A DNA stretch of 64,000 bases from Intestinimonas sp052065695. Its GTDB lineage: Bacteria; Bacillota; Clostridia; Oscillospirales; Oscillospiraceae. The notes under the pieces are model-generated. The model was not told where the DNA came from. It did not search any database and saw only the letters and a list, made by a program, of their open reading frames with translations. The translations under genes and the position numbers were made by a program. The stretch spans positions 47,039 to 111,038 of the forward strand of contig NZ_JBQHTM010000005.1 of the NCBI RefSeq assembly GCF_052065695.1, given 5' to 3'. Positions 25,211 through 32,436 of this stretch are shown here, piece by piece (position 1 is the stretch's first letter; each line of letters opens with the position of its first letter).

Positions 25211-25878
25211 AACCGGGACAGGACGGGAGACCGCGAGAAAACCCGCTATTTGTGCGGGAAACAGGGCATTTTCACCCGGGACAGGGCATTGATCCGGCCC
25301 GGCTTTATCAGACAACTTGAGACGAGGGCGTCGACGCGGTCGGCGTCCTTTTTTCATGCCCTGGGGAGCCTTGGAAGGCCCCGCAACGGCGGCGGCGCGG
25401 CTGGGGCATATCGTACCCGCAACGGGGCGAAACCCTTGAAACAAGGGCATTTGAGGGCAAAAAGAGGGCCGCTTGGCCCGTCCCGGAAGTCACAGCAGCA
25501 GACAAAGAGGACGGGCTTCGCGGCCCATGGTCACAGTATAGCAGAGACGGCCCCGGAAGGCAAGCGGGCGAGCCGTGCAAACGGGGCGTTAAACCGTGCA
25601 AAAATTAACGGCAGGGGTCAAAAACAGGGGTTCGGCGGCGTGGATCGGCGGCGCGGAAGCGTTACGAGCTGTTATTCCAGGCGTTACGGCGGCGGCGACG
25701 ACCGGGCCCAGGCGCGGCAAAACGGCCCTTTTGCAAAGGGACATTTTCGGCAAAGTCGCGGGGACGTGTCCCTTTGCCCGTATTTCCTGGGTTTTCGGGG
25801 GGTTCGGGCCGTTTTGGGCCAACCGAAGCAAAGGGACAGAATTTTGATTTAGTTTTTAATCATGGCAGGACAAAAAAA
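25202..25878. other. GC-rich left arm without a recognised gene; GGGACA repeats
   Basis: About 680 bases with no convincing gene. It carries GGGACA at 25215, 25278, 25738 and 25833 and the reverse at 25767. The 11-mer GCAAAGGGACA occurs at 25733 and 25828, with an inverted copy at 25767-25777. A small hairpin GACGC-ggtcg-GCGTC followed by a T-run (25333-25355) could terminate a plus-strand transcript. The repeats may be transposase sites or structured RNA; neither is shown. Confidence 0.5.
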
Positions 25879-26382
25879 TTAGGCGGTTCCGTCGCGGGCC
25901 TCACGGCTCCCAGCGGGGCTGCTTTTTTCGTCCTCGCTCCCGTCGAAGTATGTTGAATAGATAGACTCTTTTTTCTGTTCGACGACGCGCTTGTATTTGA
26001 AGTAGGCTAGGTCAAAAAGCTCCTCACGATGGGAGGGCGGGAGGAGCCTATACATGGCGACGAGGTCGACCTCATCCTCGGACAGCGGGAGGCCGTCGCA
26101 CGTGAGGCCCTGGGCGGCCTTTATCTCATCCAGGCCGAGCGGCTCGGGGGCTTGCTTCTCACTTGTTAAATTATCCCCAGTCAAAACCCATTCCATTGAT
26201 ACTCCGAGGATGATCGAGAGCTTATAGAGGGAGAGAGTGTCCGGGATGCGCTTCCCCGTGCAATATTGGCTCAAGGCCGTTGTAGAAAGGCCGCTTTTAT
26301 TGCATACGTCTAATTGTTTGAGACCGAGTTCTCTAATTCGCTTTGAGATCCTCAATCCAACATCCGTGAATGTAGTGTCCAT
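25879..26382 (-). CDS. XRE-family phage-type repressor
   Basis: A 167-residue protein with an N-terminal lambda-repressor-like helix-turn-helix (about residues 5-62; LGLKQLDVCNKSGLSTTALS, then CTGKRIPDTLSLYKLSIIL). A divergent C-terminal region follows (DEVDLVAMYRLLPPSHREEL). No peptidase catalytic residues were noticed, so LexA-type self-cleavage is unlikely. The ATG at 26382 has GGAGGA five bases upstream. It is transcribed toward the left end of the element, as repressor genes are in Mu-like phages. Repeats in the divergent promoter region are its likely operators. Codon use is less GC-biased at the third position than in the host genes around it. Confidence 0.85.
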   Translation of the reverse strand: MDTTFTDVGLRISKRIRELGLKQLDVCNKSGLSTTALSQYCTGKRIPDTLSLYKLSIILGVSMEWVLTGDNLTSEKQAPEPLGLDEIKAAQGLTCDGLPLSEDEVDLVAMYRLLPPSHREELFDLAYFKYKRVVEQKKESIYSTYFDGSEDEKSSPAGSREARDGTA

Positions 26383-26394
26383 ATATTCCTCCAT

Positions 26395-26459
26395 TGTTTA
26401 ATAAAAATTTAATGAACGAGGATTTCTCGCTTGACAAATCCTCATTTGTTTAATAAAAT
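26395..26459. promoter_or_regulatory. divergent switch region of the element
   Basis: The plus strand has TTGACA (26431-26436), 17 bp, TAAAAT (26454-26459). The minus strand has TTGTCA facing it across the same bases, for the repressor gene. An inverted repeat GAGGATTT (26418-26425)/AAATCCTC (26436-26443) overlaps the -35, and TTGTTTAATAAAA occurs twice (near 26395 and 26447). This looks like a repressor/early-promoter switch. Confidence 0.75.
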
Positions 26460-26639
26460 ACTCGTAGATTAAAAAATTAAGCAAAGACAGCATAGCACAC
26501 CACCACCCAAAAAGAAAGAGAAAAGGAGGCGGCGGTAGAGTAAAAGCGAGCGGCGAGGGTCTTTCACCCCCTTTACTTCAATTCGTTTCCGGCGTCACAA
26601 ACTGGACACAGCACCACACGGCGGACGCCTCGCCGCCGG

Positions 26640-27935
26640 ATGGGAGCGCCGCATGAGCAGCACCGATGCTTCGATAAGGACGTGGACGAGCGCACGGCAG
26701 CGCATGAGCTTTACGGCTACAAGGTCGCCCTCCGCGACCTGGGCCTTCTGGATCGGGAAGACTGCTACGTCCTCCCGGACACCTTCGGGGAGGAACGTCC
26801 TCGCCGGGAAAAGCGGGCGACCTTCGAGAACCTTCACCCGGAACTCAAGCGGCACCGGGAGACGGCGCAGGTCTACGCCCTGGGGCTGGCGCTGGCGGAG
26901 GACTGCCCGGACAATGATTGTCGGCTCTACGGAGACATCCCGCAGATGTCCGGCAGCATGGCGAACTACACCTTCGGAGACACTCCCAGCGCGGACGCGA
27001 ACAAGCTCCAATGGGTCAAGATCAAGGACGGGGACAAAACCCGCCTCATTTGCGACCGCGTCATTCTGGTCAGCGTCTCGTGGGATGACTTGAACGGGCA
27101 GGGCTATGTCACCGGCAAGACCATCACCATCGACGGGACAAAGTACAAGTGCCGCCTCCTCACCGGAGGCAGCAACCGGCGGAATAACGACTGGTATGCC
27201 GGAGGAACACCTACCAATAACGAGTGGGACAGGTTCATCACCCGCGAGGAAGTCATCACCGGACTCCCTGCCCCGGTTTCCTCTGACCTGGACACCAACC
27301 TCAACACGACCGATCACAACAGTACCCATAAGCGGACGAACTCGGCTCCGGCTATCTCTGGGCAGGACGAAGACCTCGGCCAGCAGACGGGCAGCTTCGC
27401 CGAGAAGTACACCGTCACCGACGTCGAGGGCGACAACGTGGTCGTCACCGAGTTCGTCGACGACAAGCAGATCCGCAGCTATCAAGCTACGCTCGGCCAG
27501 GAGGAGACGATCGAGCTCTCCCGTGAGAATTGGCTCGTCCTCGCAAATGGGGATCACCAGCTCCGCGTCGAGGCCGTTGATGGCAACTTCGCGACGAGTG
27601 TGAGGGTCTGGAACTTCTCCAAGAAGGAGACCGTCATCGCCTTCCAGTTCGCGCAGCCGGAGGAGACGGACACCCGGGCGACGAAGATCCTCATCACGCC
27701 TACATGGCATATTGAGGGATCGGTCGCCAAGGTCGAAGCGTGTAACAATGCCTTTGATGCCTCCCCGGCGTGGGAGGACATCACGGCGCAGGTCGCGATC
27801 AACCGGGTCTACAACTTCCTCAACCAGTCCAAGACCGCCGAAAAGTGGGGCGTGAATGTCCGCTTCACCATCGAGAAGAACGAGGGCTATGAGGGAGAGG
27901 TCTCGATCTCCGGGTTTGGAGGTGCTTACGAATGA
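26640..27935 (+). CDS. phage tail-tip/virion structural protein, probably chimeric N-terminus
   Basis: A 431-residue frame. From about residue 100 it looks like a clostridial phage virion protein: a beta-rich segment with TGGSNRRNNDWYAGG and NEWDRFI, a TDHNSTHKRTNSAPAISGQD linker, then an Ig-like domain (FAEKYTVTDVEGDNVVVTEF, RSYQATLGQE, LANGDHQLRVEAVDGN). The C-terminal domain ends RFTIEKNEGYEGEVSISGFG. The first 95 residues or so look unrelated and there is no ribosome site before the ATG, so this part may be the deletion junction of the element. The stop overlaps the next start (ATGA). Without other phage genes it is unlikely to build a tail. Confidence 0.65.
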   Translation: MGAPHEQHRCFDKDVDERTAAHELYGYKVALRDLGLLDREDCYVLPDTFGEERPRREKRATFENLHPELKRHRETAQVYALGLALAEDCPDNDCRLYGDIPQMSGSMANYTFGDTPSADANKLQWVKIKDGDKTRLICDRVILVSVSWDDLNGQGYVTGKTITIDGTKYKCRLLTGGSNRRNNDWYAGGTPTNNEWDRFITREEVITGLPAPVSSDLDTNLNTTDHNSTHKRTNSAPAISGQDEDLGQQTGSFAEKYTVTDVEGDNVVVTEFVDDKQIRSYQATLGQEETIELSRENWLVLANGDHQLRVEAVDGNFATSVRVWNFSKKETVIAFQFAQPEETDTRATKILITPTWHIEGSVAKVEACNNAFDASPAWEDITAQVAINRVYNFLNQSKTAEKWGVNVRFTIEKNEGYEGEVSISGFGGAYE

Positions 27936-28132
27936 ACCAGAGCATGAAGTATCTGACCCCTAAGATGCCGATCACCGAGATCGAGCGTCAGAGGGCGGAA
28001 GAAGCGGAGGAGCAGAACATCGACCTCTATGAGGCGATCGCCGGTCTCTTCGAGGAGGTCATGGGGCTCACGGAGAAGGTCTCGAGCCTCGAAAGTAAGA
28101 TCAAGCAGATTGAAGGAGGACAAGCAAAATGA
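27932..28132 (+). CDS. small phage coiled-coil protein
   Basis: A 66-residue protein with a predicted coiled coil over most of its length (EIERQRAEEAEEQNIDLYEA, EVMGLTEKVSSLESKIKQIE). Such short proteins commonly follow the tail-tip gene in clostridial phages and precede an XkdX-like peptide, as here. It overlaps both neighbours by four bases (ATGA), the tight packing of a phage late operon. A function in tail assembly is possible but not shown. Confidence 0.7.
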   Translation: MNQSMKYLTPKMPITEIERQRAEEAEEQNIDLYEAIAGLFEEVMGLTEKVSSLESKIKQIEGGQAK

Positions 28133-28278
28133 AAGTGAAAGAGTACATGATTTCCGTCTATGCCGTTCTGGTGAAGAACAGCAAGCGCGATATTGAGTCC
28201 CTGCCCGAGGAGTACATCATCCCCGTCGCCGAGTATCTGGCGGCGCAGGAGGAAGGCACTCTCGAGCCGGAGGAGTAA
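28129..28278 (+). CDS. 49-aa CD1375/XkdX-like phage protein
   Basis: A 49-residue peptide starting MKVKEYMISVYAVLVKNSKR, followed by an SLPEEYIIPVAEYL segment and an acidic tail. The pattern of a short beta strand, then a conserved D-x-x-S-L-P-E-E-Y turn and helix, resembles the small CD1375/XkdX-type proteins at the end of clostridial phage tail modules. AAGGAGG precedes the ATG by eight bases. It is the last gene before the right end of the element; holin and lysin genes normally nearby are missing. Confidence 0.65.
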   Translation: MKVKEYMISVYAVLVKNSKRDIESLPEEYIIPVAEYLAAQEEGTLEPEE

Positions 28279-28518
28279 CGCCCCAGGGACACCCACCGAA
28301 GGGCCGTAGAGGCCCGCAAAACGGCCCGTAAAGGGCCGGTAGTAACCTAACCCACAAGAGGGCAAAAAGCACGGGAGGGGCGGCTATTCGTCGCTCCTCC
28401 CGTATGCTTTGAGCCCGCCCTCTTGCGTGTGCCGCTCCCGTGCTTCTGGGGGGGCGGTTGACGCAAGCGAGCAGGCTCGGAAATGCTTCTAAGATTGGCC
28501 CGTTTTTTCTCAAGTATG
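28279..28518. other. right arm of the element, no gene recognised
   Basis: About 240 bases without a convincing frame. A long imperfect hairpin spans about 28355-28425 (GAGGGCAAAAAGC... pairing with ...GCCCGCCCTC, with an inner CGGGAGG/CCTCCCG stem). A GGGACA copy is at 28286-28291. Confidence 0.5.
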
Positions 28519-28553
28519 CTGTCCCAATTTCTCAAAAAACTTGTCGCGCTACA
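28519..28553 (-). repeat. right terminal repeat of the element
   Basis: Reads TGTAGCGCGACAAG inward on the minus strand, then TTGAGAAA and GGGACAG. A second TTGAGAAA follows a few bases further in, next to GGGACA, so 28506-28525 also matches the left end (17 of 20). Confidence 0.75.
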
Positions 28554-28558
28554 TCAAC
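28554..28558. repeat. target-site duplication, right copy (TCAAC)
   Basis: Direct repeat of 25171-25175. It is followed by the CAT 3' part in the frame left at 25175. Confidence 0.85.
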
Positions 28559-28726
28559 CCGGACGACTCCATTCCAAGGGTGACCTGGGGAAAGTTTGAA
28601 AAGCGGGAGGAGAGGCTTCTGCTGCCCTACGCGGTGCAGCTCAACCACCGCCTTCTGGACGGTTGGCACCTGAGCAAGCTGATGAACGGTGTCCAGGACT
28701 GGATCGATCGAAGATGAAACATGACA

Positions 28727-28756
28727 AAAGACCCGCGGTGTAAACCGCGGGTCTTT
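28727..28756. terminator. bidirectional hairpin between the CAT-like gene and rarA
   Basis: Perfect 12-bp stem AAAGACCCGCGG/CCGCGGGTCTTT with a six-base loop between converging genes. The outer arms give short T-runs on both strands. Confidence 0.85.
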
Positions 28757-28762
28757 CTGCGT

Positions 28763-30034
28763 TTAGAAATCGGGTCCCTTGATCTCTTCCCAGTAGCGTT
28801 TGGCCGCCTGTTCGGCTTTGTTTTCGGCGTAGGTGTAGTACCGGGTTCCCAGAAGGCTGTCGGGGAGATACTGCTGCCGTACCCAGTGGTGGGGGAAGTC
28901 GTGAGGGTAGAGGTAGCCCTGTTCCCGCTCCATACCGGCGGAGTCGGCGTGTTTGTTCTGGAGATGGCGGGGATAGTCTCCGGTCTTGCCCGCCCGGACG
29001 TCGGCCAGGGCGGCGTCGAAGGCGATGTGGGCGGAGTTGGACTTGGGGCTGGTGGCCATGAGTACCGCTGCGTCCCCTAGGGGGATACGGGCCTCAGGGA
29101 GGCCCAGCATGTTGGCGGCGTCCACGCAGGCCTTGACGATGGGGATGATCTGGGGATATGCCAGTCCCACGTCCTCGCAGGCGATGACCATGAGCCGGCG
29201 GCAGGCGGAGATCAGGTCCCCCGCCTCCAGCAGCCGGGCCAGGTAGTGGCAGGCTGCGTCAGGGTCGGAGCCCCGGATAGACTTCTGGAGGGCGGAGAGG
29301 ATGTCGTAGTGGTCGTCCCCCTCCCGGTCATACCGCATGGCGGAGCGCTGGGCCACCACCTGGGCGTCGGCCAGGGTCACCCGTAGCACCCCGTTTTCCC
29401 GCCGGGCGGTGTTCATCAAAAGCTCCACCGCGTTCATAGCCTTGCGCACGTCGCCGCCGCAGGCCGAGGCGATGGCTTCCCGCACGCCGTCCTCACAGGA
29501 GAGCTCCGCCCCCAGCCGGCCGGCCATGATGGCCATGCCCCGGTCGATGGCGGGGAGGACATCGGCGGCCTCCACCGGCTTGAACTCGAAGACGGTAGAC
29601 CGGCTGAGCACGGCGTTGTAGACGTAGAAGTAGGGGTTCTCGGTGGTGGAGGCGATGAGGGTGACGTCGCCCTTTTCGATGACCTCTAACAGGGACTGCT
29701 GCTGCTTTTTGTTAAAGTACTGGATCTCGTCCAAGTAGAGGAGGATGCCGTTGGGGGCCAACATGGTGCCCACGTCGGCCAGCACGTCCTTCACGTCGGA
29801 GAGGGAGCCGGTGGTGGCGTTGATCCGCCGCAGGGCCCGGTTGGTCCGGGCGGCGATGAGGTTGGCTACGGTGGTCTTGCCGGTGCCGGAGGGGCCATAA
29901 AAGACCAGGTTGGGGATGTTCCCGCTCTCGATGATGCGCCGTAGCAGCCCGTCCGGGCCCAGAATGTGCCGCTGGCCCACCACTTCGTCCAGGCTGGTGG
30001 GGCGGATCTCGTCCGCCAGAGGCCGGTACGCCAT
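28763..30034 (-). CDS. rarA: replication-associated recombination protein A (AAA+ ATPase)
   Basis: A 423-residue RarA/MgsA AAA+ ATPase that acts at stalled replication forks with SSB. Walker A is YGPSGTGKTTVA (about 48-59), Walker B LLYLDEIQYFNKKQQ, and sensor 1 IASTTENPYF. The C-terminal tetramerisation domain is present (ISACRRLMVIACEDVGLAYP, then ...YLYPHDFPHHWV). The start at 30034 has GGGAGG six bases upstream. The terminator of the upstream S1-domain gene sits directly before this ribosome site. Confidence 0.95.
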   Translation of the reverse strand: MAYRPLADEIRPTSLDEVVGQRHILGPDGLLRRIIESGNIPNLVFYGPSGTGKTTVANLIAARTNRALRRINATTGSLSDVKDVLADVGTMLAPNGILLYLDEIQYFNKKQQQSLLEVIEKGDVTLIASTTENPYFYVYNAVLSRSTVFEFKPVEAADVLPAIDRGMAIMAGRLGAELSCEDGVREAIASACGGDVRKAMNAVELLMNTARRENGVLRVTLADAQVVAQRSAMRYDREGDDHYDILSALQKSIRGSDPDAACHYLARLLEAGDLISACRRLMVIACEDVGLAYPQIIPIVKACVDAANMLGLPEARIPLGDAAVLMATSPKSNSAHIAFDAALADVRAGKTGDYPRHLQNKHADSAGMEREQGYLYPHDFPHHWVRQQYLPDSLLGTRYYTYAENKAEQAAKRYWEEIKGPDF

Positions 30035-30047
30035 AAAAAGACCTCCC

Positions 30048-30083
30048 GAAAAAAGAATGGAGGGGAAAGTTCCCCTCCATTCT
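30048..30083 (-). terminator. terminator of the S1-domain gene
   Basis: 14-bp perfect stem AGAATGGAGGGGAA/TTCCCCTCCATTCT with a two-base loop, followed on the minus strand by TTTTTTC. It lies between the S1 gene and rarA. Confidence 0.93.
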
Positions 30084-30111
30084 AACATGTGTTCGAGTCG
30101 CCGTAAAGGTC

Positions 30112-31044
30112 TTATAAAAAATCGGTCTCCAGGCCCGTTTTCCGGCAGCCTTCAGGGGCGTAGCGCCAGTGCCCCAGCCTGCCGTCGGTGATAAAGTAGG
30201 TGAGGGGAGGCGGCGTGGGCTCCGGGGGCAGCCGGTCGATGATGAGGAGCTTGATCTTCATGCGCTCGGGCAGGATGGATTTGAGAAAGACAGAGACCCG
30301 GTCACCCTCCCGCAGGTCCTCCCGGGGCTCGGCCAGGCCGGACAGGTTGGGGAAGAGCTCCACAAAAATGCCGTAGTCCTTGATGCCACGGACCCAGCCC
30401 GCCACCGTCATGCCGGTGGCAAGGCGGCGGGCGTTTTCCTCCCAGGTGCCCAGCAGCTCTCGGTGGGTGAGCCGCACCCGGCCCAGGTTGGGGTCGGTAT
30501 CCACCACGGCGGCGAAGATCTCTTGCCCTACGGTGAAGCGGCAGGCGGGGTGGGGGATACGGGAGACGGAGATCTGCTCCAGGCCGATCATGGACACCAG
30601 GCCGCAGCCCATGTCCACAAAGGCGCCGAAGGGCTCTAAGTGGGTGACGGTGCAGGGGATGACCATGCCGGGCCGCAGCCGGGCCATGAGGGCCTCACGG
30701 GCCAGCAGCTGGGCACGGCGGCGGGAGAGGAGGAGACGGGGACCGTCGGGGCCTTCCATGACCCGCTCCACCAGAAAACATACCGGCTTACCCACCCGGG
30801 AGAGAATGGCGATGTCCCGGACGGTGCCCTCTGCCACCCCCACAGCGGTTTCCGACCGGGGGATCACCCCGATGAAGGGTCCCAGGGCCACGGTGAGGTC
30901 GTGCTCCGGGGAGCAGGAGAGGGCCATGCCCTCCAGGATCTGGTCCCGGTCCCGGGCGGAGAGCAGCCCGGACAGAGAGGAACAGGCGGCCCGGTTCTCC
31001 GGCGTCTCCAGGCGTCTGCCCTCGGGAAGAAAACGGCTGAGCAT
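30112..31044 (-). CDS. S1 RNA-binding domain protein (RpsA-like)
   Basis: A 310-residue protein with S1-type OB folds. The clearest S1 repeat is around residues 123-190 (GMVIPCTVTHLEPFGAFVDM, then GCGLVSMIGLEQIS); another follows (GMTVAGWVRGIKDYGIFVEL, about 208-227). The N-terminal part resembles a further, degenerate repeat. Clostridia often encode such shortened S1-like proteins, thought to bind mRNA at the ribosome. The ATG at 31044 is nine bases after AGGA; an ATG at 31053 sits directly on that site. Transcribed alone, divergent from the DUF951 gene. Confidence 0.85.
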   Translation of the reverse strand: MLSRFLPEGRRLETPENRAACSSLSGLLSARDRDQILEGMALSCSPEHDLTVALGPFIGVIPRSETAVGVAEGTVRDIAILSRVGKPVCFLVERVMEGPDGPRLLLSRRRAQLLAREALMARLRPGMVIPCTVTHLEPFGAFVDMGCGLVSMIGLEQISVSRIPHPACRFTVGQEIFAAVVDTDPNLGRVRLTHRELLGTWEENARRLATGMTVAGWVRGIKDYGIFVELFPNLSGLAEPREDLREGDRVSVFLKSILPERMKIKLLIIDRLPPEPTPPPLTYFITDGRLGHWRYAPEGCRKTGLETDFL

Positions 31045-31112
31045 CCCGATCATTCCTTTCTATGGTCCCGTTTTTTGCGGATATGTCACTATATGCGCCG
31101 GGAAAGCCGGAA

Positions 31113-31141
31113 TTGACAGGAGCGGTCCGGGAACCTATAAT
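31113..31141 (+). promoter_or_regulatory. consensus promoter of the DUF951-hisC-radical SAM operon
   Basis: TTGACA (31113-31118), 17 bp, TATAAT (31136-31141): a full match to the vegetative consensus, about 30 bases before the DUF951 start. Confidence 0.92.
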
Positions 31142-31177
31142 AAAATAATTGTAATTTGCGGGAAGGAGGCGCCCACC

Positions 31178-31369
31178 ATGGATGTGCGTCTGGGCGATGT
31201 TTTGGAGATGAAAAAGCCTCACCCCTGCGGCAGCAAGGAATGGCTGGTGCTGCGGGTGGGGATGGATTTCCGGCTCCGCTGCCAGGGCTGCGGCCACGAG
31301 GTCATGCTGCCCCGGAGCAAGGCGGAGAAGAACATCAAGAAGATCCTGCGGGAGGAGGAACAGCCGTGA
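31178..31369 (+). CDS. DUF951 domain protein
   Basis: A 63-residue protein of the DUF951 family. The pattern LGDVLEMKKPHPCGSKEWLV, then RLRCQGCGHEVMLPRSKAEK, has Cys and His residues suggesting a small zinc ribbon or nucleic-acid-binding fold. Firmicutes often carry it near DNA-maintenance genes. GGAAGGAGG precedes the ATG. The stop overlaps the hisC GTG start. Function unknown. Confidence 0.9.
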   Translation: MDVRLGDVLEMKKPHPCGSKEWLVLRVGMDFRLRCQGCGHEVMLPRSKAEKNIKKILREEEQP

Positions 31370-32436
31370 AAAAATACTGGAGCCGCCGGATCCGGGATAT
31401 GGTCCCCTATGTGCCGGGGGAACAGCCCAAGGACCGGGTCTTTATCAAGCTCAACACCAATGAGAATCCCTATCCCCCGTCACCCAAGGCCCTGGTGGCC
31501 CTGCGTGAGGCGGCGGACGACCGGCTGCGGCTCTACCCCGACCCGGAGTGCGCCGCCCTCCGCGCCGCCATCGCCGCTGCCCACGGACTCTCCCCGGAGC
31601 AGGTCTTCCCCGGCAACGGTTCCGACGAGGTGCTGGCTTTCTGCTTCCAGGCCTTCTTCGACCCCGATCGGCCGGTGTGCTTTGCCGACATTACCTACAC
31701 CTTCTATGCCGTCTATGCCGAGTATTTCGGCCTCAACCCTCGGCTCATCCCCCTGGGGGAGGACTTTTCCCTGCCGGTGGCTCCCTTCTGCACCGGGGAC
31801 AGCGGCGGCGTGGTGGTGGCCAACCCCAACGCCCCCACGGGCTTAGAGGTGTCCCGGGAGGACTTGATCCGCATTTTGGAGGCTAATCCCCAGGCGGTGG
31901 TCCTGGTGGACGAGGCTTACATCGACTTCGGCGGCATCTCCGCCGACACCCTGGTGGACCGGTACGACAACCTGGTGGTAGTCCGCACCCTCTCCAAAGG
32001 TCACGGCCTGGCCGGCATGCGGGTGGGCTACGCCCTGGGACATCCCGACCTGATGGCCGCCCTCCGGTGCGTCCGGGACTCCATTAACTCCTATACCGTA
32101 GACCGGTGTGCCCAGGCGGCGGCGGCCGCTTCCATCGCCGACGAGGCCTATTTCGAGGCCCAGGCAGCCAAGGTATCCGCCACCCGGGACCGTTCGTCGG
32201 CACAGTTGCGGGAGCTGGGCTTTATGGTCACCGACTCCAAAGCCAACTTCCTGTTTGTCCATCACCCCAAGATTGCCGCCAAGACCCTGCTGGACGGCCT
32301 GCGGCAGCGGGGCATCCTGGTGCGCTGGTTTGACCGGCCCAGGATCTCCGACTACCTGCGCATCAGCGTGGGCACCGACGAGGAGATGGACGCCCTTTAT
32401 CAAGCCCTGAAAGAACTGACGGAGGAACATTTGTGA
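31366..32436 (+). CDS. hisC: histidinol-phosphate aminotransferase
   Basis: A 356-residue fold-type I aminotransferase. It has LNTNENPYPPSPKAL near the N-terminus, PNAPTGLEVS, DEAYIDFGG, and the PLP-lysine segment RTLSKGHGLAGMRVGYALG. HisC converts histidinol phosphate and 2-oxoglutarate to imidazole-acetol phosphate and glutamate. A GTG at 31366, after GGAGGAGG, overlaps the DUF951 stop. No other his gene is nearby, and relatives also act on aromatic amino acids, so substrate is less certain than family. Its stop overlaps the radical SAM start. Confidence 0.85.
   Translation: MKKYWSRRIRDMVPYVPGEQPKDRVFIKLNTNENPYPPSPKALVALREAADDRLRLYPDPECAALRAAIAAAHGLSPEQVFPGNGSDEVLAFCFQAFFDPDRPVCFADITYTFYAVYAEYFGLNPRLIPLGEDFSLPVAPFCTGDSGGVVVANPNAPTGLEVSREDLIRILEANPQAVVLVDEAYIDFGGISADTLVDRYDNLVVVRTLSKGHGLAGMRVGYALGHPDLMAALRCVRDSINSYTVDRCAQAAAAASIADEAYFEAQAAKVSATRDRSSAQLRELGFMVTDSKANFLFVHHPKIAAKTLLDGLRQRGILVRWFDRPRISDYLRISVGTDEEMDALYQALKELTEEHL

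Larger units (their letters stand above)
25176..28553. mobile_element. 3,378-bp element with TG...CA ends, probably an internally deleted Mu-like prophage
   Basis: Inserted in the CAT-like gene with 5-bp TSDs. Both ends begin TGT and share a register (G-GACAA at 7-13, TTGAGAAA at 19-26, GGA at 30-32), as in Mu and IS21-type elements. Contents from the left: a GC-rich arm without genes, a leftward XRE repressor, a divergent promoter, then phage tail-tip genes to the right end. Mu-like phages have this order, with transposase genes after the promoter and head/tail genes before the right end; here these are absent. No istA/istB or integrase was found. The phage class is inferred. Confidence 0.75.
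24708..28717 (+). pseudogene. chloramphenicol acetyltransferase-like gene split by an inserted element
   Basis: The 5' part (24708-25175) encodes 156 codons of a CAT-family acyltransferase (HFQFFSGLSFPFYNVTSTLD near the start, SCLPWMSFTSLTNEMDIN at the break). The frame then runs into the element and stops at 25193. The missing 3' part lies at 28559-28717: PDDSIPRVTWGKF..., then LNHRLLDGWHL with the HxxxDG catalytic motif, and a TGA. Joining 25175 to 28559 restores a 208-codon frame exactly, the usual CAT length. Many chromosomal members of this fold do not act on chloramphenicol, so the original substrate is uncertain. The start follows nth by one base. Confidence 0.92.

Noticed and set aside
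25250..25852. A 200-codon plus-strand frame in the left arm of the element
   Set aside because: No ribosome site or recognised motif; composition is Arg/Gly-rich as expected from GC-rich noncoding DNA, and it runs through several inverted repeats.
28355..28425. Long imperfect hairpin in the element's right arm as an attC or integron site
   Set aside because: No integrase, no core-site motifs, and the element's boundaries are already explained by the TG...CA ends and target duplication.
25176..28553. An IS21 insertion sequence
   Set aside because: The ends are similar in kind, but neither istA nor istB is present and the cargo is phage repressor and tail genes in Mu-like order.
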